From: Rhodococcus_F sp040656415 | Lineage (GTDB): Bacteria; Actinomycetota; Actinomycetes; Mycobacteriales; Mycobacteriaceae | Assembly (NCBI RefSeq): GCF_040656415.1 | Contig: NZ_JBFAMC010000001.1 | Location: 1,302,001 to 1,366,000, forward strand | Length of the DNA stretch: 64,000 bases | Direction of reading: 5' to 3' | Shown: one piece after another, positions 1 through 8,910 of the stretch | Position numbering within the stretch: position 1 is the stretch's first letter | How the letters are laid out: each line of letters opens with the position of its first letter | The notes under the pieces: model-generated | The model's database searches: none | What the model saw: the letters and a program-made list of their open reading frames with translations, nothing else | Told to the model about the DNA's origin: nothing | Position numbers and translations under genes: made by a program

Positions 1-1284
1 GACCTCTGGATCATGGGCCTCGCGGTCGCCGGCCTCGGCACCATCCTCGGTGGTGTCAACATGATCACCACGGTCATCTGCTTGCGTGCTCCCGGTATGA
101 CGATGTTCCGGATGCCGATCTTCACGTGGAACATCTTCATCACCAGCATCCTGATTCTGCTCGCGTTCCCGCTGCTGACCGCCGCTTTCTTCGGGTTGTT
201 CGCGGACCGGCATCTCGGTGCCCACATTTTCGACCCGGCCACCGGCGGCGTCCTGCTGTGGCAGCACCTGTTCTGGTTCTTCGGCCACCCAGAGGTGTAC
301 ATCATCGCCCTGCCGTTCTTCGGCATCGTCTCGGAGATCTTCCCGGTCTTCAGCCGTAAGCCCGTGTTCGGATACACCGGCCTTGTCTATGCGACCCTCG
401 CCATCGCGGCGCTGTCGATCGCGGTGTGGGCCCACCACATGTACGCGACGGGTGCAATCTTGCTGCCGTACTTCTCGTTCATGACCTTCCTTATCGCCGT
501 GCCCACGGGTGTGAAGATCTTCAACTGGATCGGCACGATGTGGAAAGGCCAGTTGACGTTCGAATCGCCGATGCTGTTCTCGATCGGATTCCTCGTCACC
601 TTCCTCTTCGGTGGCCTGTCCGGTGTCATCCTCGCGAGCCCGCCACTCGACTTCCACCTCACTGACAGCTACTTCGTTGTCGCCCACTTCCACTACGTGG
701 TCTTCGGTACCGTCGTATTCGCCACCTATGCGGGCATCTACTTCTGGTTCCCGAAGATGACAGGTCGGATGATGGACGAGCGCCTGGGTAAGTGGCACTT
801 CTGGACCACATTCATCGGCTTCCACGGCACGTTCCTCGTTCAGCACTGGCTGGGCAACGAGGGTATGCCGCGCCGCTACGCCGACTACCTGCCCTCCGAC
901 GGCTTCACCGTCCTGAACTCGGTCTCGACCGTGTTTGCGTTCGTCCTCGGTGCCTCGACGCTGCCGTTCATCTGGAACGTCTTCAAGAGTTACCGGTACG
1001 GCCAAGTCGTGACCGTCGACGACCCGTGGGGCTTCGGCAACTCGCTCGAGTGGGCCACCAGTTGCCCGCCGCCACGCCACAACTTCACCGAGTTGCCGCG
1101 CATCCGCTCCGAGCGCCCGGCGTTCGAACTGCACTACCCGCACATGATCGAGCGGATGAAAGCAGAGGCGCACGTCGGCCCGGGCCATGGTGGCAAGCAG
1201 TCCGGCACCGTGCTCGAAAAGGATCGCAGCGAGTCGCTGACCACTGGCGACGAAGAGGGCCGCGGAACCGACTCCGGCCGCTGA
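1..1284 (+). CDS. ctaD: Cytochrome c oxidase subunit I (aa3 type), 5' truncated
   Basis: The catalytic subunit of the aa3 terminal oxidase reduces oxygen at a haem a3-CuB centre in the cytoplasmic membrane. The reading frame is open from base 1, so the N-terminus lies outside the window; 427 residues are visible. Family marks are HPEVYI with the CuB/crosslink histidine, WAHHMY with the two CuB histidines, and VVAHFHYVVFG with the haem a3 and haem a ligands. Several hydrophobic helices alternate with these motifs. The hydrophilic C-terminal tail is typical of actinobacterial CtaD. A terminator follows at 1301, and serB is next, as in mycobacteria. The assignment is secure; only the true start is unseen. 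Confidence 0.97.
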   Translation, partial: DLWIMGLAVAGLGTILGGVNMITTVICLRAPGMTMFRMPIFTWNIFITSILILLAFPLLTAAFFGLFADRHLGAHIFDPATGGVLLWQHLFWFFGHPEVYIIALPFFGIVSEIFPVFSRKPVFGYTGLVYATLAIAALSIAVWAHHMYATGAILLPYFSFMTFLIAVPTGVKIFNWIGTMWKGQLTFESPMLFSIGFLVTFLFGGLSGVILASPPLDFHLTDSYFVVAHFHYVVFGTVVFATYAGIYFWFPKMTGRMMDERLGKWHFWTTFIGFHGTFLVQHWLGNEGMPRRYADYLPSDGFTVLNSVSTVFAFVLGASTLPFIWNVFKSYRYGQVVTVDDPWGFGNSLEWATSCPPPRHNFTELPRIRSERPAFELHYPHMIERMKAEAHVGPGHGGKQSGTVLEKDRSESLTTGDEEGRGTDSGR

Positions 1285-1300
1285 CCCCGAGTAGTTCGAA

Positions 1301-1334
1301 AAGGCCTCGCTCCAACATTGGGCGGGGCCTTTTA
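1301..1334 (+). terminator. Rho-independent terminator after ctaD
   Basis: A 10 bp stem (AAGGCCTCGC at 1301-1310 with GCGGGGCCTT at 1322-1331, one G-U pair) has an 11-base loop and ends in a short T run. It lies 17 bases after the ctaD stop codon and separates ctaD from serB. Confidence 0.85.
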
Positions 1335-1389
1335 CTTGGCACAATAGGTGGCGGACCAACCCTGTGAGCAAAATGATCGGAGTTCTCTG

Positions 1390-2610
1390 GTGGGTGTAGT
1401 CGACACCACTGTTCTGGTGACCGTGACCGGGCCCGACCGGCCCGGCGTCACCTCGGTTCTCTTCGCGGTGCTATCCCGCCACGACGTGAGCCTTCTGGAC
1501 GTGGAGCAGGTGGTAATTCGAGGCCGCCTCACCCTCGGTGTCTTGGTGGTGTGCCCTGAGGACGGCGAGGCCCTACACGAAGAGCTCGAAGAGGCCATGG
1601 CCACTGTCGGGATGTCGGTGGACGTTGAGATCGGTGCGAATCCTGGCCGGCAGTCACTGCCGAGCCACGCGATAGTGGTCCTCGGCAGCCCAGTGTCCGC
1701 CAGAGCGATGCGATCGGTAGCGCGTGCGATGGCCACATTGGGAGTCAACATCGACTCGATCAGGGGTGTCGCGGACTACCCCGTGACCGGCCTGGAGCTC
1801 CTCGCCAGCGCCCCAGATACCGTAGAGGCCGATAAGAGCCTGCGCACGGTGCTGGCTGAGGTGGCCGCTCGCGAGAACGTCGATATCGCCGTCGAACGCG
1901 GGGGACTGGCCCGCCGGGCCAAGCGCCTCATAGTTTTCGATGTCGATTCCACTCTCGTGCAGGGTGAGGTCATCGAAATGCTCGCGGCTCGGGCAGGCGT
2001 CGAGGACGAGGTCCGCGCCGTCACCGAATCGGCGATGCGGGGTGAGATCGACTTCGCGGAATCATTACACCAGCGTGTCGCCACACTCGCGGGTCTGGAC
2101 GCCTCCGTCGTCGACGAAGTCGCCGATGGCCTGGAGCTGATGCCGGGCGCGCGGACCACCATCCGTACACTGCGCAGGCTCGGCTTTCGGTGCGGTGTGG
2201 TGTCGGGTGGTTTCCGACAGGTCATCGAGGGGTTGGCCCACGAACTCGAACTCGACTTCGTCCAGGCCAATACGCTCGAGATCGTGGACGGCAAACTGAC
2301 CGGAAAGGTGGTCGGAGACATCGTCGATCGACCTGCGAAGGCCACGGCGTTGCGCAACTTCGCCAGCCAGGTCGGCGTTCCGATGGAACAGACCGTTGCG
2401 GTCGGCGACGGTGCCAACGATATCGACATGCTCAACGCCGCCGGTCTGGGAATTGCGTTCAACGCGAAGCCTGCGCTGCGGGAAGTGGCAGATACGGCGC
2501 TGTCGCACCCCTACCTGGATGCCGTGCTGTTCATTCTCGGTGTCACCCGTAATGAGGTCGAGGCTGCGGACGCGGTGGATGGCCTGGTCAGGCGGGTCCC
2601 GCTGTCATGA
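1390..2610 (+). CDS. serB: Phosphoserine phosphatase, ACT-HAD type (SerB2-like)
   Basis: Catalyses the last step of serine synthesis, phosphoserine to serine. The N-terminal half holds ACT-like regulatory regions (VTVTGPDRPGV near residue 10 and a second near residue 100). The C-terminal half is a HAD phosphatase with nucleophile motif DVDSTL, VVSGGF (motif II) and GDGANDIDML (motif IV). I chose GTG at 1390 because it gives 406 residues, close to the roughly 409 of mycobacterial SerB2, and is preceded by CGGAG. An in-frame GTG at 1348 would sit only 13 bases after the upstream terminator. The stop overlaps the next start (ATGA), so the two genes are probably translationally coupled. serA lies 42 kb away in the same window. 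Confidence 0.95.
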   Translation: MGVVDTTVLVTVTGPDRPGVTSVLFAVLSRHDVSLLDVEQVVIRGRLTLGVLVVCPEDGEALHEELEEAMATVGMSVDVEIGANPGRQSLPSHAIVVLGSPVSARAMRSVARAMATLGVNIDSIRGVADYPVTGLELLASAPDTVEADKSLRTVLAEVAARENVDIAVERGGLARRAKRLIVFDVDSTLVQGEVIEMLAARAGVEDEVRAVTESAMRGEIDFAESLHQRVATLAGLDASVVDEVADGLELMPGARTTIRTLRRLGFRCGVVSGGFRQVIEGLAHELELDFVQANTLEIVDGKLTGKVVGDIVDRPAKATALRNFASQVGVPMEQTVAVGDGANDIDMLNAAGLGIAFNAKPALREVADTALSHPYLDAVLFILGVTRNEVEAADAVDGLVRRVPLS

Positions 2611-3386
2611 CGAAATTGCGTCATGACGCGCTCGCCGACGAGTCCGGTCCCGACGCCAAATGGGAGGAGCGTCGCGCTCTCCTTGCGGCAGGGTACGGCG
2701 GTCGGCCTGATCCGGACGATCCGGATCAGATCCTCGCCATGCCCATCGTGTTACATATTCCGAAGCCCGAGCCTCCGCCTCGCAGTGCGCTGCTGGAGGC
2801 TGCCGCGACCGCGGTGGCGTCACTGTGTTTCGATGCCCGCGTAGGAGTGGACGAGGAGGGTGTACCCGGACCGTGGCGAGAGGGCTTTCTCGCCTGGTTC
2901 ACTTCCCGCATGCGCAAGGTGTCGCGCAGGGCGCGTGGAGCGCAATGGTTGGCCGTGCAGGAGGTGGACGGGATCACTGTGGACGTCGGCGGTGCGCAGG
3001 CCCGTGCCCTAGTGCCCTGTGCGGTTGGCGCGCTTGATCCGCGCGTGAAGAAGTTGCAGGTCGGGGGCACCGATTTCGATCACGACGAGCCCGGCGAGAT
3101 CCCGGACGGGGTTCCGGTGCTGTGGACCAACTCTGCCCTGAACATGACTGTGGGAAAGGCTGCGGCACAGGTGGGTCATGCGTCGATGCTTCTCGCCGCC
3201 GCGATGAGCACCGAACGGGCGCGTAAGTGGGCTGCGGATGGATACCGATGTGCCGTACGTGACGCGGACCCGCGATCCTGGGATGCGTTGACGAGTCAGG
3301 CGGCGCTCGGTAGGGCGGTCGCCGTACGTGATGCGGGTTTCACGGAGATAGCTCCTGGATCGATGACCGTGATCGCCTGCCCCTGA
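2607..3386 (+). CDS. Protein with C-terminal peptidyl-tRNA hydrolase 2 (PTH2)-like domain
   Basis: 259 residues, starting at an ATG that overlaps the serB stop by 4 bp. Residues about 168-259 look like a PTH2 domain: a short strand (VLWTNSALNM) runs into the signature GKAAAQVGHA, where the lysine, glutamine and histidine are conserved. PTH2 enzymes release peptides from stalled peptidyl-tRNA and are typical of archaea and eukaryotes, but actinobacteria carry divergent homologues. The N-terminal 165 residues have no domain I recognise. The PTH2 part is shorter than the usual 115 residues or so, so enzymatic activity is uncertain. The coupling to serB has no obvious functional meaning. Confidence 0.7.
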   Translation: MTKLRHDALADESGPDAKWEERRALLAAGYGGRPDPDDPDQILAMPIVLHIPKPEPPPRSALLEAAATAVASLCFDARVGVDEEGVPGPWREGFLAWFTSRMRKVSRRARGAQWLAVQEVDGITVDVGGAQARALVPCAVGALDPRVKKLQVGGTDFDHDEPGEIPDGVPVLWTNSALNMTVGKAAAQVGHASMLLAAAMSTERARKWAADGYRCAVRDADPRSWDALTSQAALGRAVAVRDAGFTEIAPGSMTVIACP

Positions 3387-3502
3387 GCATGGAACTGTCC
3401 TGCGAATCCGGTTCAGGCGCTTTCGTATAGCCGGCACAGGGCGGTCCAGTACCTGAGTTTTGGCTATATGTTGCGGCAGGCTCGAGCCCGACACTGACAG
3501 TC

Positions 3503-4204
3503 ATGCTTACTCGACGCTTGACGGCTTTGCTCGTCGGATTGTGGCTGTACGGATTTTCGATGGCCCTGATGATCACGGCTGCGTTGGGTCTGTCCCCGTG
3601 GGACGTGTTTCATCAGGGGATCACCGGCCGCACGCCCCTGAGTTTCGGTGCGGTGACTGCTCTTACCGGCGTCGGGGTTCTTCTGCTGTGGATTCCCATC
3701 CGCCAGAAACCCGGGTTCGGCACGATCGCCAATGTGATGGTGATCGGCGTCTCGGTGGATATCTCTCTCTCGTTGATGAATCCGCCCGACTCCCAGGTCG
3801 CGAGGTTTGCGATCTTGCTCGGCGGCGTTGCCCTCAACGCTCTCGCGACAGCGCTGTACATCGGCGCCGGGATGGGCCCGGGGCCGAGAGACGGCCTCAT
3901 GACCGGACTGGTGGCGCGAACCGGCCTGTCGGTGAGGGTAATTCGAACATCGATCGAGGTCACGGTTCTTTCGATCGGGTGGTTGCTCGGAGGGACAGTG
4001 GGGGTGGGCACCCTGATTTATGCGTTCGGGATCGGCCCACTGGTCCAGCTGATGATGCGGTTCGGCAGTATCTACCCGATGGCGCGGAAGACGAGCACTG
4101 TCGGTCCCGACAGTGTGATCGTCGAGTCCCCCGATATCGGACCGCCCGGTGCTGGTGCGCCGTCGGGTTCAGTCGAGTCGAACTCGGTGAGTAGCAACCC
4201 GTAG
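3503..4204 (+). CDS. YczE/YitT-type integral membrane protein
   Basis: 233 residues with about five hydrophobic segments, beginning LLVGLWLYGFSMALMI. The pattern SPWDVFHQGI followed by a Gly-rich GAGMGPGPRDGLM segment is typical of the YczE family of bacterial membrane proteins, whose function is unknown. Start ATG at 3503. The hydrophilic C-terminal tail of about 45 residues runs over the 3' end of glgX on the other strand, overlapping it by 133 bp. The tail is therefore probably not under strong constraint as a YczE domain. No transport substrate can be inferred. Confidence 0.75.
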   Translation: MLTRRLTALLVGLWLYGFSMALMITAALGLSPWDVFHQGITGRTPLSFGAVTALTGVGVLLLWIPIRQKPGFGTIANVMVIGVSVDISLSLMNPPDSQVARFAILLGGVALNALATALYIGAGMGPGPRDGLMTGLVARTGLSVRVIRTSIEVTVLSIGWLLGGTVGVGTLIYAFGIGPLVQLMMRFGSIYPMARKTSTVGPDSVIVESPDIGPPGAGAPSGSVESNSVSSNP

Positions 4205-6219
4205 AACCATTCGGGGCACCCCAGGGCGATTTCGACGGGTCCACCCGCGTGAAGGACGAGTAGTCGGCTGTCGTCGGCGAGCGCGGAGCCGGCTTGGGTG
4301 TGGGAGCGTATGTCGGATCCGTCGATCCACGCCTGGAGGGTGCGGCGGGACTCGTCGTGCCACGCGTGATAGTCCATCTCCTTGCCGTCCCCTCCGAACC
4401 AGACGAGGTCGGGGTGTCCGGTGGGCGTGTGCCTTCCCTCGAAGAACTCGGGCTGGCGGAGCGCTGGGGATGCGCGACGCAGGCCAAGGGCGCGGGTCAC
4501 GAAGGCTGTCAGAGTTTCGTCCCGCATGTTCCAGTCGAGTGGCCACGCATCTTCTCTCGGGGTGTGCTCGGGAACGCAGTAGGCGTTGTTGTTTCCGCCT
4601 TGCGTATGACCGAACTCGTCGCCTGCCGTGAGCATCGGCGTACCGGTCGACAGCGCGAGGGTAGCAAGGAGGGCTCGCACGTGCCTTGAACGCGCGACGG
4701 TGATCGTCGCGTCATCGGTCGGCCCCTCGACGCCGTGATTGACGGAATCGTTGTGAGCGGCACCGTCCCGGTTGCCATCCCGGTTGCCCTCGTTGTGCTT
4801 GTGAGCGTATGAGACGAGGTCTTCTACAGTGAACCCGTCGTGCGCAGTCACGAAGTTGACCGATGCCCAGGGCCGCCTATCCGCATACAGATCTTCCGAC
4901 CCCGCCAGTCGAGAAGCGAGATCACGCACTCCGGTATCGCCGTTCCAAAATCGTCGAACAGTATTGCGGTACTGATCATTCCACTCTGACCACTGAGTTC
5001 CGAAGTCTCCAACGCGGTACCCGTCCGGGGTGGCGTCCCACGGCTCGGCGATCAACTTGCGTTGGGACAGAACCGGATCTGCGGTAATCGAGGAGAACAC
5101 CGAAGCACGAGAATCGAATTGACCACCATGAGGTCGGCCGAGTGCGGAGGCGAGGTCGAACCGGAACCCATCGACGCCCATATCCTCAGCCCAGTAGCGC
5201 AGACTGTCCCCGATCATCCGGACGGTGATCGGGGAGTGCGCGTCAACCGTGTTCCCGCAACCTGTCAGGTCGATGTCTCTTCCCTCGGTATCGAGGAGGT
5301 AGTAGCCGGGGGCGTCGAGACCGCGCCAACTGACACTGATGCCGCCGACATCTTGTTCACAGGTGTGGTTGTAGACGACATCGAGGATTACCTCGATGCC
5401 CGCGGCGTGCAGAGCGTCGACCATGATGCGAAACTCGTCGATTTCTGCGCCCGGTTCCGCCGCATAGCCTGGGTGTGGAGCGAAGTACGAAGCGGTGGAA
5501 TATCCCCAATGGTTGCGCATGCCGCGCGAGCGCAACGTGGCCTCCGTGAGATGTGCCTGGACCGGCAACAGTTCGACCGCGGTTATTCCGAGCCGGACGA
5601 GATGACCGATGACTGCGGGCTCGGCAAGACCGAGGTAGGTGCAGCGATATCGAGGGGGCACGTCGGGGTGGCGCGCGGTGAACGATCCCACGTGGAGTTC
5701 GTAGACAACGGTTTCCTCCCACGGCCTCTCGATCCGTGGACCGGACGTCGGTATGAAGTCGGCCGTCACGACCGACAGCGGTGTGTGCCCCAGGCTGTCA
5801 CGCGGTGAGGGTCCACCGAACGGGTCGCCATCGTGAGAGACCAGGGCTTCGTGGTCGCCCAGTTTGCCGGTCAGGCGTCGCGCCCAGGGGTCGAGCAGCA
5901 ACTTTGCCGGATTGAATCGCACACCGTTCGTGGGGTCCCAACGCCCGTGTGCCCGGTAGCCGTACATCTGGCCTACGCCTACGCCCTCGACGACGCCGTG
6001 CCAGATGCCGTAGGTGCGTTGCGTCAGATCGATGCGGGTCTCGTTCCCGTCATGCGAAATCAGGCACACCTGTACCAGTTCTGCGTCGGGGGCATGGACA
6101 GCGAACCGCGTCGTCTCTCCGTCCGCCCGTGCTCCCAGGGGAAACGGGGACCCGGGCAGTCGGAGTCCCGGCCGAGTTGACGGGCTCTGGCCGGGGTGCG
6201 AATCGATGTGAGACGACAC
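4072..6219 (-). CDS. glgX: Glycogen debranching enzyme GlgX (isoamylase type, GH13)
   Basis: Hydrolyses alpha-1,6 branches of glycogen or alpha-glucan limit dextrins in the cytoplasm. 715 residues, the usual length. An N-terminal CBM48-like region (SPFPLGARADGETTRFAVHAP) precedes the GH13 barrel, with DVVYNHT, the nucleophile region GFRFDLASALG, the acid/base region IAEPWD and the transition-state Asp in FVTAHDGF. The start is GTG at 6219; no other start precedes the conserved N-terminus. Only 32 bases separate it from the divergent ABC ATPase gene, and its 3' end overlaps the YczE-type gene. It lies 7-10 kb from GH57 and GT4 genes of alpha-glucan synthesis. Confidence 0.95.
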   Translation of the reverse strand: MSSHIDSHPGQSPSTRPGLRLPGSPFPLGARADGETTRFAVHAPDAELVQVCLISHDGNETRIDLTQRTYGIWHGVVEGVGVGQMYGYRAHGRWDPTNGVRFNPAKLLLDPWARRLTGKLGDHEALVSHDGDPFGGPSPRDSLGHTPLSVVTADFIPTSGPRIERPWEETVVYELHVGSFTARHPDVPPRYRCTYLGLAEPAVIGHLVRLGITAVELLPVQAHLTEATLRSRGMRNHWGYSTASYFAPHPGYAAEPGAEIDEFRIMVDALHAAGIEVILDVVYNHTCEQDVGGISVSWRGLDAPGYYLLDTEGRDIDLTGCGNTVDAHSPITVRMIGDSLRYWAEDMGVDGFRFDLASALGRPHGGQFDSRASVFSSITADPVLSQRKLIAEPWDATPDGYRVGDFGTQWSEWNDQYRNTVRRFWNGDTGVRDLASRLAGSEDLYADRRPWASVNFVTAHDGFTVEDLVSYAHKHNEGNRDGNRDGAAHNDSVNHGVEGPTDDATITVARSRHVRALLATLALSTGTPMLTAGDEFGHTQGGNNNAYCVPEHTPREDAWPLDWNMRDETLTAFVTRALGLRRASPALRQPEFFEGRHTPTGHPDLVWFGGDGKEMDYHAWHDESRRTLQAWIDGSDIRSHTQAGSALADDSRLLVLHAGGPVEIALGCPEWFYGLLLTEFDSTEPDGAPAPGGPISGDSTITLSGPTVLVFRAIG

Positions 6220-6251
6220 CTAACTGATCCTGCCGTGAATGCTCGAAAGAT

Positions 6252-7091
6252 GTGCGGGAAGATGGGTGCGTGCATGAACCTGATCCCGATCTTCTCATCG
6301 AGTTCGACGACGTCCATCTCCGGCGCGCGGGCAACACGCTCGTCGGCCCAGTGTCTTGGAAGGTGGAACTGGACGAGCGATGGGTCGTGCTCGGACCGAA
6401 CGGGGCAGGCAAGACGTCGTTGTTACGGATCGCTGCCGCCGAACTACACCCCACAAGTGGCCGCGCCCACGTGTTGGGTGAACGACTCGGTCGGGTCGAC
6501 GTCAACGAGTTGCGTCCGAGGATCGGGCTGTCTTCTTCGGCCTTGGCCAACCGGGTGCCGGGAGACGAGGTTGTGCGTGATCTCGTCGTCTCGGCGGGGT
6601 ATGCCCTCCTCGGGCGCTGGCATGAGCACTACGACTCTCTCGATACCGATCGTGCGTTCGAGATGCTCAAAAGCCTTGGCGCCGACCATCTCGCCTCGCG
6701 CACCTACGGCACTCTTTCCGAAGGTGAGCGCAAGCGTGTGCTCATCGCACGCGCTCTGATGACGGACCCGGAACTGCTGTTGCTCGACGAACCCGCCGCC
6801 GGTCTCGACCTTGGCGGACGCGAGGAACTCGTCTCACGGCTCACGGACCTCGCCGCCGATCCGGACGCCCCGGCTACGGTTCTGATCACTCACCACGTCG
6901 AGGAGATTCCGCCGGGATTCACTCACGCGTTGCTGCTCAACGAGGGACGGGTGGTCTCGCAAGGCCTGCTGGATCAGGTCATCACGGCCGAAAATTTGAG
7001 CGAAACATTTGGTGCGCCCATGAGCCTCGACAAGGTAGACGGTCGATTCTTTGCTCGCAGGACGCTCGTTCCGGCGGCTATCCACGGCTGA
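6252..7091 (+). CDS. ABC transporter ATP-binding protein (Rv3041c-like)
   Basis: 279 residues with a complete ABC ATPase domain: Walker A GPNGAGKTS, signature LSEGERKR, Walker B LLLLDEP and switch histidine in THHVEEIP. There is no fused membrane domain and no permease gene next to it, so it is a stand-alone ATPase whose partner cannot be named. The VEEIP segment resembles the ModF/YlmA-like group. Start GTG at 6252; a second in-frame GTG at 6270 is possible. It is divergent from glgX with only 32 bp between the start codons. Confidence 0.88.
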   Translation: MREDGCVHEPDPDLLIEFDDVHLRRAGNTLVGPVSWKVELDERWVVLGPNGAGKTSLLRIAAAELHPTSGRAHVLGERLGRVDVNELRPRIGLSSSALANRVPGDEVVRDLVVSAGYALLGRWHEHYDSLDTDRAFEMLKSLGADHLASRTYGTLSEGERKRVLIARALMTDPELLLLDEPAAGLDLGGREELVSRLTDLAADPDAPATVLITHHVEEIPPGFTHALLLNEGRVVSQGLLDQVITAENLSETFGAPMSLDKVDGRFFARRTLVPAAIHG

Positions 7092-7162
7092 CCGATTGTG
7101 ATCTTCGTTACAACGGGAGTCCAACGGAGACGGGCTTCACCGGTGGCGTAGGTTCCACAGTC

Positions 7163-8005
7163 ATGGTCTCGAATCACGAGCGAACACCTCGGGTGCACCC
7201 CGAGGTGACGCCGAAGGACGCATCCACTGTCATCCTGATCCGTGATGTCGCGGCTGACGCCGGCAGTTCGGGTATCGAGGTGTTCCTCCTCCGCCGGGTC
7301 GCGGGGATGGCGTTCGCCGGTGGGATGACGGTCTTCCCTGGCGGCGGGGTCGATCCGTCGGATGCTCGAGCCGAAGTCCGCTGGGCAGGCCCGCCGGTCG
7401 AGTGGTGGGCGCAGCGCTTGTCCACCGATGCGGCCCTCGCGAGAGCTCTCGTGTGCGCCGCCGTGCGTGAGACGTTCGAGGAGTGTGGCGTCCTCCTTGC
7501 GGGACCCAGCCCGGACACGGTGGTCGAGGACACGTCGCACTACGCCCAGGCGCGCGTTCGACTAGAGAATCGCGAACTGTCGTTCAGTGATTTTCTCGAA
7601 CGTGAGAACCTGGTCCTGCGGGCCGATCTATTGCGTCCCTGGGCCAACTGGATTACTCCGATCGGTGAGCGGCGCCGGTACGACACTCGCTTCTTCGTCG
7701 CCGCTGCCCCGAATGGTCAGGTGGCCGACGGCGCGACGTCGGAAGCCGAGGAGGTGGCGTGGCTGAGCCCCGCCGACGCGCTCGCGCAATGGCAGCGCGG
7801 TAGCAGTATCTTGTTGCCCCCGACCTGGAGCCAACTCGAGGCGCTCAGCGCCTTCGGCTCGGTTGCCGAGGTCCTAGCCGCGGAACCGGAGATCCCGGTG
7901 ATTCTGCCGACGCTGATCACCGACAGGGAACCGATTCGGGTCGAGTTTCCGGGGCAAGACGGCTACTACGAGAATGGACCGCATCCGTGGTCTGTTCGCG
8001 ACTGA
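7163..8005 (+). CDS. NUDIX hydrolase with a split Nudix box (NUDT19-like architecture)
   Basis: 280 residues; homologue of mycobacterial Rv3040c. The Nudix box is divided: GGMTVFPGGGVD near residue 56 and AVRETFEECGVLLA near residue 98 are separated by about 30 residues, where the canonical box has Gx5Ex7REUxEExGU without a gap. Human NUDT19 carries an insertion at this place and hydrolyses CoA and acyl-CoA. The next gene is an enoyl-CoA hydratase, which would fit a CoA-ester substrate, but this is inference. Start ATG at 7163. Confidence 0.85.
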   Translation: MVSNHERTPRVHPEVTPKDASTVILIRDVAADAGSSGIEVFLLRRVAGMAFAGGMTVFPGGGVDPSDARAEVRWAGPPVEWWAQRLSTDAALARALVCAAVRETFEECGVLLAGPSPDTVVEDTSHYAQARVRLENRELSFSDFLERENLVLRADLLRPWANWITPIGERRRYDTRFFVAAAPNGQVADGATSEAEEVAWLSPADALAQWQRGSSILLPPTWSQLEALSAFGSVAEVLAAEPEIPVILPTLITDREPIRVEFPGQDGYYENGPHPWSVRD

Positions 8006-8073
8006 CGCAGGTCGACGCGGATGCGGGCCTGCCCGCGAAACCGTGTCGAAGGTAGGCAAGTAACCTCTCCGTC

Positions 8074-8853
8074 ATGGCTGAGTTCGTCACCCTCGAAGTA
8101 TCCGAAGGCATCGGCACGATCCGGCTCGCGCGGCCCCCGATGAACGCGCTCAACCGCCAGGTTCAGCAGGAGTTGCGAGCGGCGGTGCGGGAGGCCACCG
8201 TCAACTCCGACGTCAAAGCCGTAATTGTCTATGGCGGCGAGAAGGTCTTTGCCGCAGGAGCGGACGTCAAAGAGATGTCGGAGATGGATTTCGGCCAGAT
8301 GACGGATGTGATCGGCGACTTGCAGTCCGACCTCGGCGCGGTATCCGAGATTCCGAAGCCCACCGTCGCGGCCATCACCGGCTACGCACTCGGTGGCGGC
8401 CTGGAGGTGGCACTGTCCGCTGATCGTCGCATCGCCGGCGACAACGCGAAACTCGGTGTGCCGGAGATCCTGCTCGGCATCATCCCCGGTGGCGGTGGAA
8501 CTCAGCGCCTGGCCCGACTGATCGGGCCGTCGAAGGCCAAGGATCTGGTGTTCACGGGTCGTTTCGTCGGTGCCGAGGAGGCTTTGGCGATCGGATTGAT
8601 CGACGAGATCGTGCCACCGGACGATGTCTACGAAGCTGCGCGCAGCTGGGCTTCGCAGTTCACCAATGGAGCCGGTCGTGCTCTGGCGGCGGCCAAGGCC
8701 GCCGTCGACCACGGCCTCGAGCTCGACCTGAACAGTGGCTTGGCGATCGAGCGGCAGCTGTTCGCCTCGTTGTTCGCCACCAGGGACCGCACAATCGGGA
8801 TGGAATCGTTCATCGAGAACGGTCCAGGTAAGGCTCAGTTCACTGGCGAGTAG
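8074..8853 (+). CDS. Enoyl-CoA hydratase/isomerase (EchA17-like)
   Basis: 259 residues of the crotonase fold. The oxyanion-hole segments are visible: GGEKVFAAGADVKEM early, then ALGGGLEVALSADRRIA. The catalytic-glutamate region is GVPEILLGIIPGGGGTQRLARLIG. It hydrates 2-trans-enoyl-CoA in beta-oxidation. It sits between the NUDIX and methyltransferase genes in the same order as in M. tuberculosis. Start ATG at 8074 after a 68 bp gap. The physiological chain length cannot be told from sequence. Confidence 0.92.
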   Translation: MAEFVTLEVSEGIGTIRLARPPMNALNRQVQQELRAAVREATVNSDVKAVIVYGGEKVFAAGADVKEMSEMDFGQMTDVIGDLQSDLGAVSEIPKPTVAAITGYALGGGLEVALSADRRIAGDNAKLGVPEILLGIIPGGGGTQRLARLIGPSKAKDLVFTGRFVGAEEALAIGLIDEIVPPDDVYEAARSWASQFTNGAGRALAAAKAAVDHGLELDLNSGLAIERQLFASLFATRDRTIGMESFIENGPGKAQFTGE

Positions 8854-8910
8854 TGTGGAGCCCGAAAATCCCGAAGCTGTTCAGCATTACCACCGAGTAG
8901 GATCTGCCGC

